Origin: Lithodes maja
Taxonomy: Eukaryota; Arthropoda; Malacostraca; Decapoda; Lithodidae
Assembly (NCBI GenBank): GCA_037953745.1
Contig: JBAKBP010013187.1
Location: forward strand, 1-64,000
Direction: 5' to 3'
DNA length: 64,000 nucleotides
Shown here: positions 54,164-64,000 of the stretch, in pieces
Layout: every line of letters begins with the position of its first letter
Position numbering within the stretch: the first letter of the stretch is position 1
The notes under the pieces: model-generated
What the model was told of the DNA's origin: nothing
The model's input: only the letters and a program-made list of their open reading frames with translations
Databases searched by the model: none
Position numbers and translations under genes: made by a program

Positions 54164-54385
54164 CTTTATTGTATACCCCCCTCAGTTACTAACCCATCTG
54201 TCCCCTACTAACTTCCTAATCCTGCCACGGACATTAGTTCTAGGGCAGTAGTTCCCTTTCCAATGATCCCTTACCCACTCTAAACCACTGTTTGGACACT
54301 TGATCCTCAGTGTTTTGGAGGACAAGCAGCCTAGAAGGGTCACTAGACCTGTTGTTGCTTGATTTCCTTTGTACTCCTTTGTACT

Positions 54386-54397
54386 CTCTCTCTCTCA

Positions 54398-54460
<63 letters not shown>
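54386..54460. repeat. (TC)n microsatellite
   Basis: CT repeats with one early interruption, between the 3' end of one CR1 and the truncated 5' end of another. Confidence 0.9.
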
Positions 54461-54462
<2 letters not shown>

Positions 54463-56472
54463 ACATTGACGATACATGGGAAAGATTTAAAGAAATATTC
54501 ATGAGTGCTCAAAAAGAAACATATCCCAATGCGTAAAAGACACAGTAAGAAAATAAACAAACCCCTTTGGTACGATATAAATATCAGTAGAGCAATTAGG
54601 GAAAGAAATCGTTTATACAACTTAAAGAGGAAACAAAGAATAATACCATATGTAAGCAATACCTGGCCGCCAGAAGAAAAGTAAAATCACTAATAAAAAC
54701 AGCAAAGAGGAATTATGAAATAAGCATAGCTAAAGATAGTAAAACTAATCCTAAGCAATTTTACAGATACATTAACAGTAGCAAACAAATCAAAAGCGGC
54801 ATAGGACCCATACTTAACACTCAAGGTGTTCTAGAAACAGATAGCAAAGACATAGCCTCTACTCTTTACAATTATTTCAGCTCCGTTTTTACCACTGCTG
54901 CCAACACGAACACTCCACAAGCTACTAATCAAACAAGCAACATTGTGCTCCCTGACTTCAAAATTAGCCAATCAAGCGTCACTAGACAGATTGAATTACT
55001 GAAAATAAATAAATCTCCCGGCCCAGACCTATTCATCCCTAAAATCCTAAAAATGGTCAAAGATGAAGTTGCCGAACCCCTAACCAAAATGTTTAACATG
55101 TCACTCCAACATGGACAATTACCCACTGACTGGAAGACAGCGAATATTACACCAATATTTAAAAAGGGAGATAAAAAACAACCAGGGAATTACAGACCCA
55201 TTAGCTTAACTTCCGTTATTGTAAAACTATTAGAATCAATTATAAGAGACGAACTTGTACTTTTCATAGAGAATAATAATCTTATTAATAATAGTCAACA
55301 CGGCTTCAGAGCAAAAAAAATCATGCCTAACGAACCTTATCGAATTTTATGACAACCTATTTAAGATTAATGATTTTACCAAAAGTCTTGATATAGTGTA
55401 CTTGGACTTCCAGAAGGCCTTCGACAAGGTCCCTCATAATAAATTACTTCAGAAGGTCGAGAATCTAGGAATACAAGGCAACACACTTAATTGGATAAGG
55501 AATTGGTTAAGCGAAAGAAAACAAAGAGTAATTATTAATGGAGTGGAATCAGAATGGACTCCGGTGACTAGTGGAGTCCCACAGGGTTCAGTTCTGGGCC
55601 CATTATTATTCATAATATATATTAATGATTTAGACAACGGCATTAATAACATAATTTCCAAATTCGCCGATGACACTAAAATAGGAAATGCAATAACATC
55701 AGAAAGCGATAGAAGTAGCCTGCAATCAGATTTAAACAAGATATCAGAGTGGTCAGAAAATTGGCAGATACCTTTTAACGTAAACAAATGCCTGATACTA
55801 CAAATAGGCTCCCGAAACAACAAATACGAATACCATATGAATGGAGAAAAGATAAAGAGCGTATCACAGATAAAAGACCTAGGAGTGCTTATCAATGAAA
55901 ATCTAAAATCTACAAGCCAATGCACCTCAGCATCTAACAAAGCAAATAGAGCGCTAGGTTTCATTAAAAGAAATTTTCATTGTCATAGTAAAGACATAGT
56001 TGTACCACTATATAAAAGTATTGTGAGGCCACATCTGGAGTATGCTGTGCAGTTTTGGTCTCCCTACTTAAAAAAAGACATAGAGAAACTAGAATCCGTT
56101 CAGCGTAGAGCAACAAAGTTAATCCCTTCCCTTAGAAATAAGCCATACAATGAGAGATTAAGAGAACTCGACCTGTTTTCGCTTAAGAAACGGAGAATAA
56201 GGGGACAGCTGATAGAGTGTTTTAAGATACTAAAAGGCTTTAGTAACGTAAATTCTAATAATCTATTTAAGATAGCCAAAGAAGGTTCCACAAGAGGAAA
56301 CAAATTAAAACTAACAGGCAGCAAAGCGAACCTAGACATAACTAAACATTTCTTCACCCACAGTATTATTAATGAGTGGAATAAGCTCCCTAATGAAGTT
56401 ATTGACAGTGACTCGATATACACATTTAAAAAAAGGTTAGACACATATCACAGAAAAGTTGGTCTGCAGTAG
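54461..56472 (+). pseudogene. CR1-clade LINE, family 3, ORF2 linker and RT
   Basis: Starts in the linker (NIDDTWERFKEIFMSAQ) right at the (TC)n tract. Stops and shifts occur at about 54533 and 54640. RT frames are 54945-55352 and 55396-56472. Motifs: NITPIFKKGDKK, NYRPISLTSV, NSQHGFRA, VYLDFQKAFDKVPH, GVPQGSVLGPLLF, KFADDTKIG, VRPHLEYAVQFWSPY and RRATKLIPSLRNKPYNERL. The frameshift is in an A run at 55313-55320, which has one base too many for the frame. RT catalytic Asp residues are kept. The sequence is distinct from families 1 and 2 throughout. Confidence 0.85.
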
Positions 56473-57160
56473 AAGCTGATCACTGATAAGAGAACCTGGC
56501 GGAAATGAAAACGTTTTCAGTTGAAAAAAAAAAACAAAAAAAAAAAGTGAAGGTGTGCATGCCTTTTCCTTTCCATTTCTAACTATACTATAAATTCCTT
56601 CAGGCGATTTCCAAGCCCTGCAAGGTTATTCACTTCTAACTATTTTCATGTACGGCATATTGCCGGAGGGAGCAGAGGGTGGGGAGAGAGCCTTCATCTT
56701 TGCTATCCTTTCCTTCCACTTTCTCTTAGGGTTGCTATCTCTATTAGGATTAAGTCCTGGTCACCTCGTAGGGATCGTAAGATCTGTGTGGCCAGTGTAT
56801 CTATGTAAATCTATGTAAATCTCTCTCCTCGGCTATCCTTTTCTTCCACTTCTCCTCACTCTGGGTTTCACTATATCTACTGACATTAGGTAATATATGG
56901 CCACCTCGTGTAGCTAGTGTATTTATATAACTTGTATGATAAATCCCACTGTCAGACAGATCCTGCTTTTAAACACTAAACATCTAAACAGACTGGTTCA
57001 TCTAACAGCATTATCGATCAAAAATAGTTAATAAAATGTAATAAACAGGATATTACGTACATATTGATTAGCCTCTATATTTGTTATAAGCTACCGAGAA
57101 GCAATCAGTAAAATAGGTATGGGTATCTACATAAATACAAGTAACTACTTACATGCTTGT
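56473..57160 (+). other. Possible 3' untranslated region of CR1 family 3 and unassigned sequence
   Basis: A-rich run at 56524-56546, then T/C-rich sequence with a duplicated CTATGTAAAT (56800-56820). No gene. Confidence 0.4.
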
Positions 57161-57183
57161 AAAAAAAAAAAAAAAAAAAAAAA
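57161..57183. repeat. Poly(A) run, with CATA repeats shortly downstream
   Basis: About 23 A residues; ACATACATACATA follows at 57226-57250. Confidence 0.9.
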
Positions 57184-57399
57184 CGAAAACTGGGGAAGGT
57201 GCCAGACTATATACAGTATATACATACACACATACATACATACATACATAGAAATAATCAGTAATGTAAATATTGATATCTTGAACAACCAAAGTAAATA
57301 AAGTTAGTTACGCGCCACAGGTAAGCTGAGAAAACCAGAGGAAAAATATAGGGAGGAAATCAGAGGTTCAAGGAGCAATTGGCCCATGAGTAGCGGGGA

Positions 57400-58030
57400 G
57401 GGAGAGAGAGAGAGTGTGTGTGAGTGAGAGTGTGAATGGGAGAGAGAGAGAGCGAGTGAGAATGAGTGTGAGAGAGTCAGCACACGACACACGCCAAGAA
57501 AACGGATAAAAAAGACAAAACCAAGGATATGAAGCAGAACGAGGGTGAAGATGAAGATGAGGAAGAGCTATTAAATTTAGAGGACGAAGAGGAAATAAAC
57601 GAGCAGGAACGGGATTGGAAAATGAAGAGGACAGGAAGGTGGAAAAGAGAGAGGAAAATTAAAAGAAAAAAGTAAGAGTGGTAAGAAGAAGAGGAAGATT
57701 AGGAGAATTGGAAAACGGAGAGGGTACATAGGAAAGAGAAATGTAGTACAGGAGAAAAAAAAGGAGGATTGGAAAATGGAGAGAGTAGGAAAGAGGGAAA
57801 TAGAGAGGAAATGTGGAGAACAGAGGAGGAAAAGGAGGAGGAAGAAAGAATAAGAGTAAAGAGGAGGAAGGGAAGGAATAGGGAGGGAAAAGAAGGAAGA
57901 GGAGGAGGAGGATTAGCGGGGAAGAGCAAATGGGTAGAGGTAAAAGAGCAGGAAGAGGAGGAGGAGGAAGGCAAATGTTGAAAGGTTGAAGTCATAATAT
58001 CTGATGGAGGTGAAATGGAGGGGAGGGGGA
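57400..58030 (+). repeat. Purine-rich (GA) strand-asymmetric tract
   Basis: Nearly all A and G on the plus strand, especially 57530-57990, without a simple repeat unit. Glu/Arg/Lys-rich open frames on the plus strand and Ser/Pro/Phe-rich on the minus are composition artefacts. Confidence 0.8.
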
Positions 58031-58143
58031 ATGGTGTGTGTGTGTGTTTCTGTGTGGGTGGGTGTGGGTGGGTGTGGGTGTGGGTGTGTGTCTGTCAATA
58101 ATATATAATTTGTCTGACTGACTAGTTTTGGCTAGTCACGGTT

Positions 58144-58148
<5 letters not shown>

Positions 58149-58188
<40 letters not shown>

Positions 58189-58302
58189 TTCTCTCTCTCT
58201 CTCTCTCTCTCCTCTCTCTCTTCTCTCTCTCTCTCTCTCTCTCTCTCCTCTCTCTCTTTTCTCTCTCTCTCTGTCTCTCTCTCTCTCTCTCTCTCACTCC
58301 AG
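58149..58302. repeat. (TC)n microsatellite with interruptions
   Basis: About 150 bp of CT repeats broken by TTTGTT, CCTC and TTTT steps. Confidence 0.95.
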
Positions 58303-58388
58303 TGCCGCGTTAATGATTAAGTTTAGCTTTTTTCATTATTTTGTCTGGCTGTCAGTTGGTTATTGATGTTGTTAGATGAAAGGCTAGG

Positions 58389-58421
58389 GAGAGAGAGAGA
58401 GGAGAGAGAAGAGAGGAGAGA

Positions 58422-58455
<34 letters not shown>
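58389..58455. repeat. (GA)n microsatellite
   Basis: GAGA with single-base gaps; complementary to the (TC)n tract 90 bp away. Confidence 0.95.
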
Positions 58456-58794
58456 ATATCAATATATCTCAAATTGTGCACAAAGATAATCGTTCAAGGC
58501 AACATATATCAGGAATAAAATGTTAAAGTCAATTTTTCTCCATTATGAATGAACATAATTATGAAACTACTACGTTTTTGCATCACGTTAATGCCACTTT
58601 CTTTATAATTAACAACGTATTTATCTACACAAACCTTTAACAATAACTGAGCAAATTAAGAAAAGGACAGGACAATTTGCCGTCAGCCAAGCAAAATACA
58701 GACTTCCCCCTAGGCTAACGAAAAACGCCCTTCCCAGACTTCCTTCAAACTAAAAAAGAAAAACAAATGCCCACCCAGACTTATTTTAAGCCAG
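58456..58794. other. No recognisable feature
   Basis: AT-rich non-coding sequence. Confidence 0.4.
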
Positions 58795-58990
58795 ATTTGT
58801 AAATTTGTCGATAGAAAAGTATCCCGGTCGAAGGCCTATTGTTTTTAATTAATCGGGCTCGATATTACTCCCCCCAAAAATCGACACCTGAATGGGGTGA
58901 ATCTTATTATCATCGCCAAACTAATGGGGCGAAGCGTATCATTATCGCCAAGCTAATGGAGCAAAACGTCCTAAAATCCCCAAATTACTG
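58795..58990 (-). mobile_element. Family Q-related fold-back fragment
   Basis: AAATTTGTCGATAGAAAAGT, GGTCGAAGGCC, GACACCTGAATGGGGTGAA and repeated CGCCAAACTAATGGGGCGAA words as in 11640-11800. Confidence 0.55.
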
Positions 58991-59219
58991 GAGCGAAACA
59001 GGGGTATGTCCAAAAGCCTCCCACTCGGACCAGCTAGGGTCCCAGCGACGCAGCTTTTGCGTCCACAATGTATGTAACGCTAAACCCCAGCGATGCAAAC
59101 CATGCGTCCACCACTAAAAAATATATTATTCGGCTCGTATGGTAGGAAATGGCTTGAGAATTGGAGGGGAGGTACCGTAGAGTGTTGGCGAACAGGGCCG
59201 GTACGCGTGAGCCGGCCGG

Positions 59220-59760
59220 CCAGGCCGTGCGGGTGGTGGTGGGATTAGTGGCGACACTTTACCCACTTATTTCACCGCAAATTTGGACCTTATTTACTCC
59301 TGTCGTATGGGAGCTAGAGGCTTGAGATTTGTGTGAGACACTCCTTAGGATGTACGCATTACAATGCCATACTCAGTTGTTACCCTAGTGCTGCCGGGCG
59401 GGTGGTAATGCGGGGGAGATGATGAAAAACAATGTACCCACTTATATCCAAACGACTTTCGACCTCATATACTCCTGTCCTATGGTAGCTATAGGCTTGA
59501 CATTTGTGTGAGACACACCTTAGGATGTACGCCTTACTTGACCATGCTCAGCTATCCCCCAAGTCCTGCCGGGCGGGTGGTCATGCGGGGGAGGTGATGA
59601 AAGACACTGTACCCACTTATCTCCCAACTACTTTTGACCTCATTTACTCTTGTCCTATAGTAGCTATTGGCTTGATATTTGTATGGGATATTCCTTAGGA
59701 TGTAGGCAATGTATGGCAACCCACAATCTCGGTTTGTTGGGACAAGGGACATGCGTGACA
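59220..59760. repeat. 175-bp tandem repeat, three copies
   Basis: ACCCACTTAT occurs at 59261, 59436 and 59611, exactly 175 bp apart. Each copy continues with a T-rich stretch, TACTCCTGTC-TATGG-AGCTA, GGCTTGA-ATTTGTGTGAG and, in the first two, CTGCCGGGCGGGTGGT-ATGC. It lies just upstream of the piggyBac-like reading frame and may be its subterminal region (inference). Confidence 0.75.
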
Positions 59761-59802
59761 AAGGAAAGTCAGTTTACCCATACATCTCGCGAGTGCAACA
59801 CC

Positions 59803-61047
59803 ATGTCGGATTTACCACGCCGTTACCCACGCAGGGGAATATCCCTGGCCGATTCCTTGGCCATACTTGACAAGAGTGATGAGCCTGATAGTGACACTGG
59901 ATCATCGAATGACGATTCAGAGGACGAATATAGTCTCACTGTGACCGAGTATGATGAAATGCATGAGGAGGAACCCTATCTCCCCATCGCTGAACGGTAC
60001 GCCAGGTTACAACAAAGGGAGGCGAGTAGCTATCGTTCCCCTGCTCCCCCCCCCCCCCCCGTGACATAGTGGACTCCCCAGCAAGTGGGGAAGAGGAAGA
60101 TGACCCACACCCCATGGCCTTCCTCAACATTCCACCTTCTCATCGTAGGGCAGAGAAGAGAAGAGGTGAGGATTTGGAGGGGGAGGAAGAGGGTGAGGTG
60201 CGCCAAGATCCGACACCACACGTGCCTCGCCGTGGTGCTCCCCCTCCGCGTTTGCCTTGCCCACCACCCCTCATTCCCTCGCCACTCAAAGCGCCAACCC
60301 CTCACACTTTCTATGGGTTGCGCAGGGGTGCAGCCATATTAGCAGCGCAGCCATTGACTTCTTCTTCAGAAGCAACAGATGAGGATATGCCTGCCCTAGA
60401 ATCATCTCCACCACGCCACCCACGCCCTGCCGCACGCCGCCGGTTTCCCTCATCACCCCGGATTGACTCGCCCCCACCATCACCTCCCGGACCACTACCA
60501 TACTCAGCTGTACCTTCTCCTCAGCCTGGGACCTCCCACAGACACGACACTCAGATACCATCATCGCCTGCGTCGCCACAATGCCCTGATCGTGCGCAAC
60601 GCCCTATAAACACAGGTGGGTGTGCCCGTGGTCCTGTGCGTGTGCGTGGCCGAAGGGTGTCTAAGGTGACCCTAATGCGCCCCACCCCTGGTGGTGCGAG
60701 AGCAAAGGCTGGGCCGGCTCGACCAAGGCCGAGGGCAGGGGCAAGAGGGCCAAGAGGGGCAAGAGGCACAGCAAGAGGCAGGGCAAGGCCCTCCCGCCCT
60801 GATGGTGACTCCCCTCCTGACGACTCTGACGACGAAGGTACCGCTCAACCCGTCGTGTGGGATTGGGTCAATGGAGACAACTTTGTGCCCACCGACTACA
60901 ACTTTGTGGACGCTGGGATTGCCGGCCCTACGCTCCCAAACCAGGGGCGGCAGACTATGAGACTGGAGATCTTCAGGCAGTTCTTCACTACAAATCTCGT
61001 GGCTCTAATTGTTGACCAGACCAACTGGTACAATTATTATTTCATGG
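59803..61047 (+). pseudogene. piggyBac-like transposase, N-terminal half only
   Basis: Starts MSDLPRRYPRRGISLADSLA at 59803. An acidic N-terminus (SNDDSEDEYSLTVTEYDEM) is followed by a C run at 60046-60060, where the frame shifts and a stop appears. It resumes at 60069 with a Pro/Arg-rich disordered region and the start of the conserved transposase domain (IAGPTLPNQGRQTMRLEIFR, QFFTTNLVALIVDQTNWY). It ends at FMAG in a G run at 61048; everything catalytic is absent. Bases 60149-61050 are repeated inverted at 63096-64000. Confidence 0.75.
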
Positions 61048-61050
61048 CTG

Positions 61051-61749
61051 GGGGGGGGGGGGGGGGCGGCAGCCTCATACATCAGCTGGTGGCGGGCGGC
61101 CTTCAAACTTCCCGCCCGGCCAGCCACAGTTGAGCGCGGCAGCATGGCAGATGTACGATGCAGCCAGTTTTCGAGTGACGATTATTTACACCACCCGAGC
61201 ATCATGTGTGCCTTCATAGTTCATATATTAGCAACATGTATCACATAATGTCATTGTAAGTGAAGTTACAGTGTGAAAAGTGCTTAGATATAAGTCTTGT
61301 AAGTGCACACGAGTGGCAAGAGCGTGGCGCGTCCTCGTTGCCATGGATACTGGCGGCCATCATGGTCTCTGACAATAACAGAACGCACAAACTGTCACAC
61401 ACCCAGCTGACTGACACGCACCACCAACACTTTCCTTTTTCTTGCGTCAATCTCTCTTACTCCCCTGCTTTATTCAGTTTTCATGTCTCTTCCCCTCTTT
61501 ATTCAGTTTATTACTTTATCATATATTTTAGTTATACAATATGAGTTTCACACATTGTTTTACGCACGTTTGACTTAGAAATAGTATATATTTACACTTA
61601 TTGGTGTCCGTCACTGTTTTACGTATATTTGAGTGTCAATCTCACTTACATATTGTGTTCGGCACTTTGTATATTCATTTATTTACACTAGGTTTATACA
61701 TACACTTCACATTTCATAGCGTCTTTTATCACAGTCTTTGAGTACAGTT
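61051..61749. other. Spacer between the two piggyBac copies
   Basis: The left part (61064-61135, GC-rich) is unrelated to piggyBac. The right part is AT-rich with repeated CACTGTTTTACG-like words (61552, 61611) and is probably the 3' region of the minus-strand transposase. No gene. Confidence 0.4.
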
Positions 61750-64000
61750 TTAGAAATGGTCAAGGGTGTGATACTCCCTGAAGCAGTCTGGGAGACACAG
61801 TGCAACATCACATTCTGTGCACATCCACCTGGTATCTGTTCTCGTTGGCTCCCTCTGTGTCGTGTTGCGGCACACATGACACCGTCTTCGGCGTTTGTCA
61901 CTGTGTTCTGTGGGCGGCACATATTCAGGGAAGTGGCGTTGTGTCAGCCTGGCAATCCCTTCTGCTGCTGGGCGTCGATGGAAGTGGGGGGCAGTCATGT
62001 ATTCCCTCAACACCTCCCTGGACAACTTGATGCAGAAGTTCTCCATCGTTTCCTGCTTGCCGGTGATTGTTGAGTAAAGGATATGGCTGTTATAGAGGGT
62101 GAGATCGAGGAGGTGGAAGAATAACTTCTTATACCACCTCATCGTCTTCCTTGCACACTCACATGACGAGATGACAGCATCTGATTTATCCACCAGCCGC
62201 ATGTTGATGTTATAATAACAGATGGCCATAGGTTTCTTGATAACTTCGCCAGTTGCTCTGTCACGACGTCTGCTGTCTTGGAAGATTGGAAGGTGGACTG
62301 TTGTGACGACGTTCACAGCCCGGTTATCCATCCAGGACAACATGAGTACATTGTTAGCCTGCTTGTGGATGATGGAGCCTTTTTCCCACCTGGGTGGTAG
62401 TTCGGGCATGAAGATCCGATTCCTCCTGACGGTGCCACAGACTCCTGTAGTGCGGCTATGCAGGAACTTGGCAAGGGAGAGGCTGGTGTACCAGTTGTCC
62501 AGGTACAGTATGTGGCCCCTGTCCAGGTAGCCCTGCAGCATGGTGATGACGACGGCCCCAGAAATTCCGTATGTCCTCGTTTCCACCAATTCTGTTTTCT
62601 TGCCCATATACAGAATTAGGTCCTGGATGTAACCAGTTCGACAGTCACACATTACGAAGGTCTTCAGGCCATATCGATGTCGTTTGCTGGGCATGTACTG
62701 CCGGATGCCAATATTCCCCCTCCACAACAGCAAATTCTCATCAATAATGAGCTTCTGATGGGGTTTGAAGGCGGCAGCAAGCTTCAGCTTCAGGTACTCA
62801 AAAATGGGTCTTATTCTCTCCATGGGGTCCTTCATTGCTCTGGGTTGACTTTGATTTCTGGTGTGGGCTGCCAGGCTGTCGATGAAATGGAGGTTCCCCA
62901 TTATGGCCGTGAACCTATTTCTGCTCATTATTTGGCCAAATATAGGGGTTCGGACGAGGGGATCCCAGGACCAGTACTTTTTTATGGAGATTTTCTTGTG
63001 ACCCCCATCAGCATTACAATGGCCAAGAATGTGAAAAACTCTGGGACATCTAGGGAGGACCATGACAGCCTTGCAGAGTATTTTGACTGCTCCTTCCCAG
63101 CCATGAAATAATAATTGTACCAGTTGGTCTGGTCAACAATTAGAGCCATGAGATTTGTAGTGAAGAACTGCCTGAAGATCTCCAGTCTCATGGTCTGCCG
63201 CCCCTGGTTTGGGAGCGTAGGGCCGGCAATCCCAGCGTCCACAAAGTTGTAGTCGGTGGGCACAAAGTTGTCTCCATCGACCCAATCCCACACGACGGGT
63301 TGAGCGGCACCTTCGTCGTCAGAGTCGTCAGGAGGGGAGTCACCATCAGGGCGGGAGGGCCTTGCCCTGCCTCTTGCTGTGCCTCTTGCCCCTCTTGGCC
63401 CTCTTGCCCCTGCCCTCGGCCTTGGTCGAGCCGGCCCAGCCCTTGCTCTCGCACCACCAGGGGTGGGGCGCATTAGGGTCACCTTAGACACCCTTCGGCC
63501 ACGCACACGCACAGGACCACGGGCACACCCACGTGTGTTTATAGGGCGTTGCGCACGATCAGGGCATTGTGGCGACGCAGGCGATGATGGTGTCTGAGTG
63601 TCGTGTCTGTGGGAGGTCCCAGGCTGAGGAGAAGGTACAGCTGAGTATGGTAGTGGTCCGGGAGGTGATGGTGGGGGCGAGTCAATCCGGGGTGATGAGG
63701 GAAACCGGCGGCGTGCGGCAGGGCGTGGGTGGCGTGGTGGAGATGATTCTAGGGCAGGCATATCCTCATCTGTTGCTTCTGAAGAAGAAGTCAATGGCTG
63801 CGCTGCTAATATGGCTGCACCCCTGCGCAACCCATAGAAAGTGTGAGGGGTTACGCGCTTTGAGTGGCGAGGGAATGAGGGGTGGTGGGCAAGGCAAACG
63901 CGGAGGGGGAGCACCACGGCGAGGCACGTGTGGTGTCGGATCTTGGCGCACCTCACCCTCTTCCTCCCCCTCCAAATCCTCACCTCTTCTCTTCTCTGCC
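61750..64000 (-). pseudogene. piggyBac-like transposase, one frameshift, runs off the window
   Basis: Two frames overlap. 62982-63983 is the N-terminal region (disordered, then LEIFRQFFTTN and FTFLAIVMLMGVTRKS). 61750-63063 is the catalytic region from SIKKYWSWDPLVRTPIFGQI on. They are out of phase by one base near 62985-63010. Catalytic candidates in the 437-residue frame: D108 (IIDENLLLW), D189 (LYLDNWYTS), D292/D295 (NMRLVDKSDAVI). A cysteine-rich C-terminus (residues 386-437: CHVCRN...CTECDVALC) is the piggyBac DNA-end-binding zinc domain. The enzyme excises and inserts at TTAA. Apart from the shift it looks intact. The start lies beyond 64000. Confidence 0.85.
63096..64000 (-). repeat. 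Right arm of the piggyBac inverted repeat
   Basis: The reverse complement of 60149-61050 with only scattered differences, about 2.05 kb away. The arm continues past the window edge. Confidence 0.9.

Larger units (their letters stand above)
51828..54386 (+). mobile_element. CR1-clade LINE, family 1, copy d, with 5' repeat array and internal deletion
   Basis: 5' array 51828-52955, ORF1 start 52956, internal deletion junction near 53550-53566, ORF2 C-terminus to 54163, 3' region and TTTGTACTC repeats to 54386. The 3' half is near-identical to copies a and b. This copy supplies the 5' end that the other copies lack. Confidence 0.8.

Noticed and set aside
57769..57981. Glu/Lys/Arg-rich open frame
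   Set aside because: Composition artefact of the polypurine tract.
1..64000. A host protein-coding gene
   Set aside because: Every domain-bearing frame found belongs to a mobile element; no exon chain with splice sites and a host domain could be supported by eye.

Overview
The window is eukaryotic, repeat-dominated nuclear DNA. No host gene could be supported. Dense CA/CT/GA microsatellites, CR1-type LINEs, a DIRS-type element, piggyBac- and mariner-type MITEs and tRNA-derived SINEs together suggest an arthropod. A decapod crustacean is my best guess, from general acquaintance with such genomes rather than any search. Almost every coding stretch belongs to a mobile element, and nearly all are broken.

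Layout. (1) 1-6.4 kb: short non-autonomous elements (fold-back TTAA elements, a mariner-type MITE, a piggyBac-type MITE), two LINE 3'-end remnants and microsatellites. (2) About 6.4-20.9 kb: a minus-strand DIRS-like tyrosine-recombinase retrotransposon (gag-like region, RT, RNase H, tyrosine recombinase). It has been blown apart by later insertions: two plus-strand CR1 copies, a tRNA-derived SINE, a 2.4-kb element with terminal inverted repeats (itself full of fold-back elements) and a 0.5-kb dispersed repeat. Related inverted repeats lie outside it at 6.4-6.9 and 20.5-20.9 kb. (3) 20.9-25.2 kb: a CA-rich satellite, a mariner-type MITE and TTAA-flanked MITEs, one nested in another. (4) 25.2-42.1 kb: two minus-strand Ty3/gypsy retrotransposons arranged LTR-internal-LTR-internal-LTR with 1.8-kb LTRs. 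Their pol order is protease, integrase, reverse transcriptase, RNase H, the order of copia elements and of the Gmr1 lineage, not of ordinary gypsy. (5) 42.1-45.8 kb: four tRNA-Val-derived SINE copies, with a CR1 copy inserted in one SINE tail. (6) 46.3-48.6 kb: the ORF1 esterase and ORF2 endonuclease of a second CR1 family. (7) 48.6-51.4 kb: minisatellites and MITEs. (8) 51.8-54.4 kb: a CR1 copy whose 5' region is an array of about 288-bp repeats, each containing branchpoint/polypyrimidine/AG modules that resemble intron 3' ends. It runs up to the ORF1 start, after which ORF1 is joined by deletion to the ORF2 3' end. (9) 54.5-56.5 kb: a third CR1 family. (10) 57-59.7 kb: polypurine and CT/GA tracts and a 175-bp tandem triplication. 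(11) 59.8-64 kb: two piggyBac transposase copies facing tail to tail, the minus one with its catalytic residues intact apart from one frameshift near its N-terminal domain.

The genes do not form a pathway. The window is a record of nested transposition. The most notable items are the integrase-before-RT gypsy element and its shared-LTR tandem array, the splice-acceptor-like 5' array of the CR1 element, the nested DIRS remnant, and the piggyBac inverted pair, together with several families of TTAA-flanked non-autonomous elements that a piggyBac-type transposase could in principle mobilise.
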